A stretch of 64,000 nucleotides of DNA, taken from the NCBI GenBank assembly GCA_015039465.1, contig MU130708.1:150201-214200 (forward strand). Direction: 5' to 3'. The translations under genes were made by a program, and so were the position numbers. Source of the DNA: Phlegmacium glaucopus (Eukaryota > Basidiomycota > Agaricomycetes > Agaricales > Cortinariaceae). A model generated the notes under the pieces. That model searched no databases. It saw only the letters and a program-made list of their open reading frames with translations, and was not told the origin of the DNA. Shown here piece after piece: positions 48,457-58,599 of this stretch (its first letter is position 1; every line of letters starts with the position of its first letter).

Positions 48457-48777
48457 CAACATTGCAACCATATATTAATGAATAATATTAATTCTACTAT
48501 TAGTACATTTTTAAATATTACTAGTGGTTGAGTCTGGTGCTGTCCACTGACTGTCCATTGGACTTCATTGGCCCAATTCTGGTGATTGTCCACTGGAATG
48601 TCCATTGGTACTGTCCGGTATCACACACCAATACTGATTGGTAGCATGGGTAAAAAGCTTAAAAGTTGCCATCATGAAAATAAGCGGACTTTGAATTCAC
48701 TTACCTGTTTTGGAAGCAGCCCTGAATCATGTTCCTGGTCAACAAAATCATTCATTTGACATTATCATCCTCATTGC

Positions 48778-49510
48778 TGATAGGACCCAGGAGACGTCTA
48801 GGGATGTAAACACACCATTTTCGCGGTTTTATAACCTTAGCAGTATACTTGCAGATGCTTAAATATCATTGTGGATACTTGCAGATCATCGCAGGTCATC
48901 ACAGATCATTGCAGATCATTGCAGGTCATTGCAGGTCATCACAGATCATCACACATACTCACAGATCATCGCAGAATACTCGCAGATCATCGCAGATACT
49001 TGCAGTCATCACCAACATTTGCATTATCATTCGCAGTTACCAGCTGTTCTTTAAACACAACTCCAACAAAGGTCACTCAGGTGACTGTATTACTCATCAC
49101 CTTTATTTTTATCTTGTCTCCATTTATTTGGCTCTTATCTCCTATGTTTCATTACCAAATTACCGGATCCATGTGACTCCGCTTTAACCCACATTTTACA
49201 TTTCTGTTTCACCTTTCTGCACTTAGCTATTTGCTAGTTACTATATTATTAGCAGTAGCAAGTAAGGGGAAGCAACACAGGAGAACGGACAAATTACCAC
49301 AGTTTTGATCCCACCTTTGGAACGTCGTACTAAGCTACTCTTGCACTCCTTCAAAATCATCCTGCAAACTTTGCTTTTTCTGCGCATTATCTCACACTTA
49401 AAAGCAAACCTTCGCACCTCATAAAACCTCACTATCACCTACTGAAGAGAACTACATCAACCCCACAAACTACGTACTACTTGTGGTCTGTCCCCACCGC
49501 AGGTACATCA
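48778..49510. mobile_element. Candidate solo LTR inserted in R1 copy C
   Basis: Starts TGATAGGACC and ends GGTACATCA (TGAT...ATCA ends) and interrupts R1 exactly. A short near-duplication (TTGC versus TCGC) is at the borders. Contains a minisatellite (48855-49010). Class is a guess based on TG...CA ends. Confidence 0.45.
48855..49010 (+). repeat. Minisatellite of about 10-bp units (CAGATCATCG)
   Basis: About fifteen imperfect tandem units of the type CAGATCATYG / CAGGTCATCA, unbroken over about 155 bp. Confidence 0.85.
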
Positions 49511-49800
49511 TCGCTCATCATATTCTCAATGTCTCACACTATGCTGTCTATCATTTACACTATTGACATGCTCCTAAACATCTACCATCCTTTTGTTCCT
49601 TGGCTAGCTATTCAGCAAAGTGATCAATCCACTATTCACATTGGTCATCAGCTCACATTTGATCATATCTTTGGCCCATCATTTCAAGAACGACCTGTTT
49701 ATGGACATATCAGCTACATCTCCCATTATGTAAAAGGCTTTGTCATTGTTGTTGTGGCTATGGACCCACAAGTCTTCCCCTCAGCTATCTATCTTGCCAT

Positions 49801-50717
49801 TAGTGTTTGGAAGTCCGGTCCAATCCGGTTTTTTGGTATTTTTGGACAGGACCGGGACTGCAACTGGTCCACTAAGCTTCTAGAAGGTCAAAAGACCGGG
49901 CTGGACCAATTAGGACCGGTCCACATCGGTTTTTTGCAGTCCTGGACCAGTCCTGGTCCAAGACTGTCCAGGACCAAACTTTTGACAAATACCGGTCATA
50001 TTTTCATATATAAAATCAAACAAATATCACTGCTGGTACTGGGTGGTGTTTCCCTTAGAAAAACTTATTTTTAGACATGTTTTGTCATTTCCAAATAATT
50101 TTTCTCATGAAAACACAAAAAGTATTTCTGAAGGAAAAATTCTAAAAATACATCAGGTGTTTCTCATGTGTTCCCCAAAGATAAATCTCTTTTTTAAAAA
50201 AAGTTTTCCTTTCAGAAACAGCAGGGAAACACCTATTTCACCAATCACTGAGTGGAATAGGTGTTTCCCTGCTGTTTCTGAAAGGAAAACCTTTAAGATT
50301 TATCTTTGGGAAACACATGAGAAACACCTGATGTATTTTTAGAATTTTTCCTTCAGAAATACTTTTTGTGTTTTCATGAGAAAAATTATTTGGAAATGAC
50401 AAAACATGTCTAAAAATAAGTTTCCTAAGGGAAACACCACCCAGTGCTAGCAGTGTATGTAGATGTGATCTATACCTTTAGAATAAGCCCAAGAACGTCA
50501 AATTCTGTTGGGAATTGACAATATTATGGTGATATTATTTGTTTCCTACTGTTTTGTGTACATTTTTACTGTTTTATTTTTTTCTCAGTGAATATTTGAC
50601 CAATAAATATGGTCTTTATCTTGTTTTAAAGGGGAAAATAAGGGCTACAAAACTACCAGTTCAGACTGGTCTTTTTCCAGTCTTTTTCCAGTCCTGTAAC
50701 TGGACTTCCAAACACTA
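49801..50717. mobile_element. hAT-like element, second copy, 917 bp with nested fold-back
   Basis: Same ends as the element at 44768 (TAGTGTTTGGAAGTCC, inverted at the right), flanked by the exact 8-bp TSD CTTGCCAT (49793-49800, 50718-50725). Extra length comes from a fold-back insertion at 50028-50455. No transposase frame. Confidence 0.87.
50028..50455. mobile_element. Fold-back (hairpin) element, 428 bp
   Basis: Almost the whole element is one inverted repeat around a short centre near 50240. Ends are CACTGCTGGTACTGGGTGGTG and its inverse with two mismatches. Flanked by TAT direct repeats (50025-50027, 50456-50458). The sister hAT-like copy at 44768 has the uninterrupted site CAAATATGTAGATG. 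A 3-bp TSD hints at PIF/Harbinger-type mobilisation. Confidence 0.82.
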
Positions 50718-50925
50718 CTTGCCATACCTCGCTCCTGGATCGCACTCAGTCCCCTATCCTCAATTATCTACCTCTTATCTTATCATTCACTGCCAAAACC
50801 ATCATTCACGCAGTACCTAAGACCTTCCCACCCTCTTTATGACAATTTAGGAAGTCCAGGAGGATCACAACTAAGCAGGAGTTGCAGATGAATCAGCAGC
50901 AGAGGATTATTCTTGCAGTGTGTCA

Positions 50926-51628
50926 CACTCCTGGAAGCCAACAATTCTGCAGGATGCAGAATTGATGCAAAATGTAATGCAGGATCATAAAAATCTGCAT
51001 CTAGCAGAATAATTAATTCTTAAATAATTCTGCTGAGATGCAAAAAACAATTACAATCCATCCAGATTTAGAAATTCTGCCTGAATTTTACTTTGGGTAA
51101 TTTTTTTACCGTTGCATGAATTCTGCAACAATTAGAATGCAATTAGAATGTAAAATTCTACCTTAATTTCACAAGATGCAGAATTTATCAAGAATGATAA
51201 ATTCTCAATGGATTTTGCAAACTGCAAAATGTTGTCAGAATTCTTGCAGAATTCATTATTCTGCATTTTGCACCCCACTACATAATTGATTCTGCAAAAT
51301 AGAGAATAATGAATTCTGACAACATTTTGCAGTTTGTTAAATCTATTGAGAATTCATCATCCTTGATAAATTCTGCATCTTGTGAAATTAAGGTAGAATT
51401 TTACATTCAAATTGCATTCTAATTGTTGCAGAATTCATGCAAAGGTAAAAAATTTACCAAAAGTAAAATTCAGGCAGAATTTCTAAATCTGGATAAATTT
51501 TGATTGTTTTTTGCATCTCAGCAGAATTATTTAAGAATTAATTATTCTGCTAAATGCAGATTTTTATGATCCTGCATTACATTTTGCATTGATTCTGCAT
51601 CCTGCAGAATTGGTGGCTTCCAGGAGTG
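50926..51628. mobile_element. Fold-back (hairpin) element, 703 bp
   Basis: Long near-perfect inverted repeat from CACTCCTGGAAGCC to GGCTTCCAGGAGTG, arms rich in TTCTGCA/TGCAGAA words, centre near 51275. It interrupts R1 copy C, with TCA duplicated at the borders (50923-50925, 51629-51631). End sequence CACT-CTGG resembles the other fold-back (50028), suggesting one superfamily. Confidence 0.85.
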
Positions 51629-52330
51629 TCAAGTGTTATCAAGGCTGTGCGACATGGGATCATGGGCAAGTAGTATTTTCTTGGGAACAAGGCTGCACCT
51701 TTCAAGTGTTGACTCAGCACCTTTCACATTTTTGACATGACCACATGGCTATGGAGTTGATATATTTTTGCTATTGGACTGTGTACACTGCCTTCTCTTC
51801 TTTTCTCTTGCACTTTCACACTTTACAGATTTTTTATTGTTCCTTCTTCTTTTCCATTGTTCTTTTCTTCTTGCAGCTGTCCTCTCTTCATCATTCTTCC
51901 TTTGACAGCATGTACTTCTTTCCTTTTATTGTTCTACATAGCCTCATCCTTAGGGTATAAATACTGCTCTTTTGTACCAGGATAGGTAGTTTCCCCCAGT
52001 TTCTCCCAATTCATTCTTACTCCCCAACAGTCATCTTCTCAGTGGAATTCCAGTGAATTCCTCCCTCAAGTTCACTTTTTTATTTCTTTACCATCAATCT
52101 ATCCCTCTACTGCTATAGTCTTGCTGAAGACTCTATCATCCTTATCCTCATCCTCTATTCCCTCAAGTTCACTTTTTCAGCCTTTAACTGTTACTGTCCC
52201 CTATTGTCTACTGCTATAGTCTTTCTAAAGACTCTTTCTGTTAGGGGATACTCATTGTATCCGCCCCTAGGTACTGTTACATTCCGTCATATGTTACTCC
52301 GGTCCAGCTCTGTCGGAGCTGTCTCCAGTA

Positions 52331-53684
52331 TTGCGCACCAATACTGATTGGTAGCATGAGAACAAAGCTTAAAAGTTGCCATCATGAAAATAAGCAGACT
52401 TTGAATTCACTTACCTATTTTGGAAGCAGCCCTGAATTGTGTTCCTGGTCAACAAAATCATTCGTTCAATGATAACATCCTCATCGCTCATCATGTCCTC
52501 AATGTCTTCCACTATGTTGTCTATCATGTACACTATCGACATGCTCCTTAACATCTACCATCTATTTGTCCCTTGGCTAGTGATACAACAAAGCAATCAA
52601 TCTACTATTCGCATTGGTCATTGGCTCACGTTTGATCGCATCTATGGCCCATCATTTCAAGAATGGCCCATTTATGGATGCATCAGCTACATCTCCCATT
52701 ATGTCAAAGGCTTTGTCATCGTTGTTGTGGCTATGGACCCACAAGTCTTCGCTTCAGCTATCTATCTTGCCATACCTCGCTCCTGGATCTCACTCAGTCC
52801 CCTATCCTCACTCATCTACCTCTTATCTTATCATTCACTGCCAAAACCATCATTCACGCGGTACCTGAAGCCTTCCCACCCTCTTTATGACAATTTAGGA
52901 AGTCCAGGAGGATCATGACTAAGCAGGAATTGCAGATGAATCAGCAGCAGAGGATTATTCTCACAGAGTGTCAAGTGTTATCAAGGCTGCGCGACATGGG
53001 ACCATGAGCAAGTAGTATTTTCTCAGGAACAAGGCTGCACCTTTCAAGTGTTGACTCAGGACCTTTCATATTTTGACATGACCACACGCCTATGGAGTTG
53101 ATATATTTTTGCTATTGGACTATGTACACTGCCTTCTCTTCTTTTCTCTCGCACTTTGACACTTTACAGATTTTTCTATTGTTCCTTCTTCTTTTCTATT
53201 GTTCTTTTCTTCTCGCAGCTGTCCTCTCTTTATCTTTCTTCCTTTGACAGCATGTACTTCTTTCTTTTTTATTGTTCTACATAGCCTCATCCTTAGGGTA
53301 TAAATACTGCTCTTTTGTACCAGGATAGGTAGTTCATCTCAATTCATTCTTACCCCCCACTTTCATCATCTCAGTGGAATTCCAGTGAATTCCTTCCTTA
53401 AGTTCGCTTTTCCTGCCCCTTACTGTCAATCTATCCCCTATCCCTCTACTGCTATAGTCTTCCTGAAGACTCTATCATCCTCATCCTTGTCTTCTACCTC
53501 ATTCATCTTCCAAGACCTTCATCCTCATCCTCCTCACCTCTACTCTTGCTCCCTATCTCTGTGTGTTACAAGTCAAGGTTACACCTTCCCTAAACGAACA
53601 ACAACAGGGAGTCTCTTGACCTAAAGACTGGTCCACTGCTCTCTGGTTGGTGTTATATAACAACACAAACAACAATTTATACTG
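52331..53684 (+). repeat. R1 repeat copy D (1354 bp) inside the gypsy 5' LTR
   Basis: Complete-looking R1: head TTGCGCACCAATACTGATTG at the left, tail AACAACAATTTATACTG at the right, TATAAATA at 53299-53306. It interrupts the LTR between CTCCAGTA and GTAGTCC (clean LTR: CTCCAGTAGTCC), so GTA is at both borders. The only copy without internal insertions. Holds the longest form of the R1 open frame (52439-52918). Confidence 0.78.
52439..52918 (+). other. Open frame of R1 copy D, function unknown
   Basis: 159 codons, including IGHWLTFDRIYGPSFQEWPI and YISHYVKGFVIVVVAMDPQV. Copies B and C keep much of the same frame (46031-46372 and 49481 onward) despite nucleotide changes, while copy A has a stop. 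No recognised domain. The composition (Ser, Ile, Tyr, His) may simply reflect pyrimidine-rich DNA. I do not call it a gene. Confidence 0.3.
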
Positions 53685-53868
53685 GTAGTCCATACTCCGT
53701 ACAGTGCTGAAAGTTCCCTCACATCCCAAACTACTCTTCCTACATTCAACTCTGAGACCTTTCCGTGTCATTCTGGCTTCTCCATCTATACTCCGAACCC
53801 ATTACCACTTCTTCGCCACTACCACTACTTCTTTGTCATCATGTTCCCACTATCAGTCAGCACACCAG

Positions 53869-54081
53869 AGGACCCCGGATTATCCCTACCTAGGCTAGAT
53901 CCCAAAAAGTCGAAATTTTGCGGTTTCTGTCCGGACAAAAAATAGGTTCCCACGCTAGCTGACCTCGGATTTGAACATTTCGGAACATCCTGCTTCAAAA
54001 AGGGTTTTTTTTTGACCCAAATTTTGTCCAATCTTGTCCGGATTGAGGGATCTAGCCTAGGTAGGGATAATCCGGGGTCCT
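53869..54081. mobile_element. 213-bp MITE with 35-bp perfect TIRs and 8-bp TSD
   Basis: Ends AGGACCCCGGATTATCCCTA... are perfect inverted repeats over 35 bp. The exact TSD is CACACCAG (53861-53868, 54082-54089). The 3' LTR of the same gypsy element shows the empty site (GTCAGCACACCAGCCATGG near 56868-56886), proving insertion after the LTR pair formed. TSD length fits hAT or KDZ transposases. Confidence 0.92.
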
Positions 54082-54478
54082 CACACCAGCCATGGATTAT
54101 TCACCCCAAGAATGCAGGACCTTCTGGGAGCAGAACGCAGCACTTTATATTTATACTTTATATTTCGGTTATACTTTATATTTCGGTTGCAATTCCTTTT
54201 ATTATTAAGTACTCAAAACTTGTATGTTCTCCTCAGTTCAAATATCAACCTAGTTTCCTCCTCCTATTCATCCTCTAAGTTCCTGCAACTTCCGGTTCCA
54301 CTCCATTCCATTCTTACTCCGAAATTAGGACACGAAGGTTTAGGGTAGCACGGCATATACACTGAGGCTATAGTCCTTTTCCATTCCGTGGTTCTGTTCC
54401 GATCAAACTCCGTCCGATACTCCGGAATAGAGTTCTCAAACTTAACAGTATATTCAAACTTCTCAACCCACTCCTTCT

Positions 54479-55657
54479 ATGCTAACTCGTTCTAAAACTT
54501 CCAAAAGTCCATTACCAATACAAGAAATTATATCCCAAGAACACACCCCCACCAGGCAGACTCCTGTGCCCAATGTAGTCGAAGAGGCTAGTCATATTGA
54601 TGAACCTTGGAGTAGTACTACAGACGATGTTGAGTCTCCATCTATTCCTTTCAATCAACTTGTTTCCGCTTTGAATTCCCTCGGCAAATCTTCAGCCAAG
54701 TCCGATTCGGCTGGCAGACTTAGAGAGCCCAAACCCTTCATGGGTAAGGACCCTAAGAAACTGAAAGCTTTTCTTTTCCAGTGTAGGCTCTATTTCTAGA
54801 GCTCTTCCGACACATTCCGAGACAACTCCAAGCAAGTAACATTTGCTTTGTCCTATCTCCGGGACGTTGCTCAGGAATGGTTTGAACCTGGACTTTCCGC
54901 ACTCACCAATGAACCTCTGTCTTGGCTTGAAGATTGGGATCTCTTTGTGGACGAGCTCCAATCCAACTTCGGCCCTTTCGACAAATCCGCTGATGTAGAA
55001 CACGAACTCATGACTCTCCAAATGAAGGATGGCCAATGTATCTCCAATTACTTAGTCCGGTTCAACTCCTTGGCAGTCTGCTGTACTTGGGGCAAGCCCG
55101 CTCTGAGGTATAGGTTTTACGAAGGTTTACCTTCCCGACTCAAGGATGAAATTACCAAGGGTGATGGCAAGCCTCGGACCTTAACTGCAATGCGTCAAAA
55201 AGCTCAAAATGCCGATGCTCAACACTGGGAATGTATGCAAGAGCATTCTCGGGAACCAGCTCCACAGCAATGCCAAAACCCTCCTAAGGGTTCTACCCCT
55301 TCCTCATCCTCCTCCGTACCCTCTTCCAACCCTTCTTCCAGTTCCGGGAAACAGTCTCAGCCTTTGGATCAAAAATCCGTTAAGCCTGCAGACTCCAATA
55401 AGACTTCTTCCACTCCTCCGAAACCTAATCTAGAAGGCAAGCTGGACTCACAGGGTAGACTTACCCAGCAAGAAAGGCAACACCAGATGGATAATAAGCT
55501 CTGTCTTTTCTGTGGCAAGGCTGGTCATCGTGTTCCTGACTGTAACCTTGCCAAGGCAAGCTCTGCTAAAGGCCGAGCCTCTACCATTTCTGATTCCGCT
55601 TCCAAGTCCATTCCAGCTAAGCCAAAGGACTCTGGTTCGGAGAAGAAAAAAGACTAA
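54479..55657 (+). pseudogene. Gypsy Gag with one internal stop
   Basis: ATG at 54479, 31 bp after the 5' LTR. The frame runs to 55657 (393 codons) with one TAG at 54797-54799. Recognisable Gag features: GRLREPKPFMGKDPKKLKAF, the WFEPGLSA...WLEDWDLFVDELQSNF capsid-like stretch, a Ser/Pro-rich spacer and the zinc knuckle CLFCGKAGHRVPDC. The single stop makes full-length Gag unlikely unless read through. Confidence 0.85.
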
Positions 55658-55683
55658 GCAATTCACTGGACTCAGCACAGACG

Positions 55684-56029
55684 GTGAATTGCGAGAGCCC
55701 CTGTGCTGAGCTTGTTGCAGTTCTAAATGCAATAATCTCTCCAGAAACCCAAGCAGTTTTTGTTTCTCTTCTTTGTCTTCAATTTCCGAATGTCAATTTT
55801 TCCGCTTTCATTGACAGTGGTTCCACTCACTGTTTCATGGATGAGCATTATGCAAAGTCCAATGATTTTCCTATTTTTCCTATTACTCCTATGACTCTCC
55901 GTCTTATTGATGGTTCTTCTCCGGGCATGATCACCCATGCTACCATTGTTTCCGTTCAGTTCTCTTGTGGTTCCGTCCACAAAATTGTTAGAATTGCCTC
56001 ATTAGTCTCCTGGGTCTCATCAGATCTTA
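55684..56029 (+). pseudogene. Gypsy aspartic protease fragment
   Basis: Lies in a different frame from Gag (a -1 shift would connect them). Contains the retropepsin motif FIDSGSTHCF followed by PMTLRLIDGS. It stops after about 110 codons, at the deletion/replacement point near 56030. Confidence 0.75.
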
Positions 56030-56646
56030 CTCCATTTAACTTTTCATCTCAGATTACATCTTAGATTATATCTGATCTGATCTGATCTCCAGATCTATTA
56101 CTTGATCTCAGATCAGATCCTTTCACACACTGTCAAGATATCTCCAGATATCTTTCTTATTGTTCTCTTTCATATATAATCAGTAGCTAACTTGCCAGAA
56201 GTCCCCAGTTACTCACTCTGGACTTCAGGCAAGTACTTAGTTGTTTTACTCAATGTATTTAGTTACTCACTCTGGACTTCAGCTTATCATAGCTCTTGTG
56301 TCACTTACCCTGAGTTCCTGGAATCTCGCACACAGCCGTCTTGCACGCTACTCTACTAGCCAGCTTTAACACGAGCCTCCTCAATCTCAGCTTCTTCCCG
56401 CTTCTCCTCCTCCTCCTGCTCTTTCTGCTGATGCTCCCGTGCTTCTTCGAGCTTTGCTCGTTGCGAAGCAGGAGGTAAAGAGGGGCTGGCTTTGTTGTTG
56501 GAGTTCATAGCTTTTTGGTTTACAGGATGGGGGTTTTGGAAAGTTAAGTGAGGAGTCACCACCAGTCTCCAATGGTCTTTATACCACGTCAACCACGCAT
56601 GTACCATCACGTGGCCTCGAGAGTCTCGGCCTTGACAGGGAAGTAC
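56030..56646. other. Replacement sequence in the gypsy element, no recognised domain
   Basis: Holds TCTGATC tandem words (56065-56120) and a 22-bp direct repeat AGTTACTCACTCTGGACTTC.. (56208-56229 and 56261-56282). A minus-strand frame (56356-56610) with a charged Glu/Arg-rich coiled-coil-like end is also present, of unknown meaning. Confidence 0.4.
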
Positions 56647-57719
56647 TGTTACATTCCATCATACATTACTCCGGTCCAGCTCTGTCAGAGCTGTCTCCAG
56701 TAGTCCGTACTCCGTACAGTGCTTTCCCTCACATCCCGAACTACTCTTCCTATGTTCAACTCTGAGACCTTTCCATGTCATTCCAGCTTCTCCGTCTATA
56801 CTCCAAACTCATTACCACTTCTTCACCACTACCACTATTTCTTTGTCATCATGTTCCCACTATCAGTCAGCACACCAGCCATGGATTATTCACCCCAAGA
56901 ATGCAGGACCTTCTGGGAGCAGAACGCAGCACTTTATATTTATACTTTATATTTCGGTTGCAATTCCTTTTATTATTTAAGTACTCAAAACTTGTATGTT
57001 TTCCTCAGTTCAAATATCAACCTAGTTTCCTCCTCCTATTCATCTTCTAAGTTCCCGCAACTTCCGGCTCCACTCCGTTCCATTCTTACTCCAAAATTAG
57101 GACACGAAGGTTTAGGGTAGCACAGCATATACACTGAGGCTATAGTCCTTTTCCGTTCTGTGGTTCTGTTCCAATCAAACTCCATCCGATACAGAATAGA
57201 GTTCTCAAACTTAACAGGTACACTTAGCCTTGTCTTTACTTTCACTTCACTCTATGATCATATCACATGCCACATCCCCCTTCCTACCCTTTATGGACAT
57301 CCCTTTATTGTTGTTGTAGTTGACCCTTTGCCAATGACATCGTGAGATGTCAGTTCTATTCTTGTTTTATATCACACACCCTACCTTCTATTATGTACTA
57401 GCCATATATAGTTGTATTGCTTCACATGCATGTAGTATATAGGTGTAAGGTGGTTATCAAAGATAACCACCTTAGAATTCAACTTGATTCCCAGGTTCAC
57501 ATCTCCTCTAACACTTTCTCATTCATCCTTGTCCTCTACCCTCAGTCACCTGTTAAGACAGTCATCCTCATCCTCCTCACCTCCATTCTTGCCCCCTACC
57601 TCTGTGTGTTACAAGTCAAAGTTATTTCCCTAAACAAACAACAGGGAGGCTTTCAACTTAAAGACTAGTCCATTGCTCTCTGGTTGGTGTTATATAACAA
57701 CACACACAACAATTTATAC

Positions 57720-57891
57720 TGGGTATGGGAAGAACAATCATGGAGCTCAGGGATGTCCTCGAACGCAGAAACAGGCACTCACACCATATAACCTGGCCAA
57801 GTGGGACCAGCTGTTATGTGACCTCAACCTGTCATACAAATACCCCAATCTCCCTCATTCATTACAATACAGTTTCAATGCAGGCATCTGA
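57720..57891 (+). pseudogene. DIRS-like RT fragment (zinc finger end and RT start)
   Basis: Reading GKNNHGAQGC then LTPYNLAKWDQLLCDLNLSY and KYPNLPHSLQYSFNAGI, which matches the zinc-finger/RT-start junction of agaricomycete DIRS-like elements. It is separate from the similar region at 59990-60120 of the larger element to the right. Cut at left by R1 and at right by R2. Confidence 0.7.
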
Positions 57892-58577
57892 GAGGACTGT
57901 ACACTCCCCCACATACTCCGCTGGAATCCGGTGGACTTCACTGGACTCCACTGGACTCCAGTCCAGGATTTTTCAGTGTGACATGGGCCAAATTTGTGAG
58001 TCCAGTCCACTAAAGGTCCAGTGGAGTCCAGTAAAATCCACTGGAGTCTTACCGGACTTATTCTGCCAGACTCTGGCAGACTTGTCTGGTGGACTCTGGC
58101 AGACTCTACCACTATTTCAACATATGGCCTCAAATGCAAACACATATAAAAATATAGTCTTGGCAGGCACACAGTATTTATATTTAGCTATCATCCAAGA
58201 AAGGCAACTCTAAGTCTCTAAATGATACAACTCAAATTTGGACTTAAGTTTGTTTAATATAGCCCTTTCTCAATAAGGAAAGAAGCTATTAATAGATTTT
58301 AAATAGATTTAGGGTCCTAAGAAGATCCTCTATCATTCTATTCAATATTTCCTCTTTGGGAAATTTTTCCCATAGGCCAAATCCCATTTAATGCTGTGTT
58401 TAAAAATGTATTTTGCATTTTTCTCAATAAGAAAAGAAGCTATTAATAGAATTTCAACAGATTCAGGGTCCTAAAAGGATGATCTATCATTGAGTCTGGT
58501 GGAGTCTGGTGGAGTCTGGTGGAGTCTGGTGGAGTCCACCGGATTCCAGTGTAGTATGTGGGGGACTGTAAAGTACA
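57892..58577 (-). mobile_element. R2 element, unsplit copy, 686 bp
   Basis: The right end (read inverted) is TACTTTACAGTCCCCCACATA and the left end is GAGGACTGTACACTCCCCCA. The interior matches both halves of the copy at 42832-47226, including the TCAATGATAGATCATCCTTT region. AGTCCAC/CTGG micro-repeats at both ends. Flanks do not match each other, so no TSD is seen. Either the copy is recombinant or its borders were altered. Confidence 0.72.
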
Positions 58578-58599
58578 GTAACGCAGCTGTAATACAAGT

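Larger units (their letters stand above)
52275..57216 (+). mobile_element. Ty3/gypsy element, internally deleted, TSD GGTAC
   Basis: Both LTRs begin TGTTACATTCC and end TTAACA. GGTAC is duplicated at the borders (52270-52274, 57217-57221). The 5' LTR (52275-54447) is bloated by an R1 copy and a MITE. The 3' LTR (56647-57216, 570 bp) is clean. Gag (54479-55657) and the protease start are kept. Reverse transcriptase, RNase H and integrase are absent, replaced by about 600 bp of unrelated sequence (56030-56646). Non-autonomous. Confidence 0.88.
52239..57513 (+). mobile_element. Solo LTR (328 bp) split by a gypsy element
   Basis: Begins TGTTAGGGGATACTCATTGT at 52239 and ends CTCTAACA at 57513, with a 5-bp TSD CTTTC (52234-52238, 57514-57518) in R1 copy C. 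Its left 36 bp and right 292 bp are separated by the gypsy element 52275-57216. A sister copy, unsplit and inverted, is at 62126-62451. Includes a hairpin GGTGGTTATC-AAA-GATAACCACC. Confidence 0.85.
48622..57718 (+). repeat. R1 repeat copy C, split by nested insertions
   Basis: Pieces 48622-48777, 49511-49800, 50726-50925, 51632-52238 and 57519-57718 join into one R1 copy in plus orientation (about 1.45 kb), with the TATAAATA box at 51956-51963. The gaps are a candidate solo LTR, an hAT-like element, a fold-back element, and a solo LTR that itself holds a gypsy element. Each junction is defined by comparison with R1 copies B and D. Confidence 0.72.

Noticed and set aside
48855..49010. CRISPR-like array
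   Set aside because: Units are about 10 bp, contiguous and without unique spacers, in a fungal genome. It is a minisatellite.
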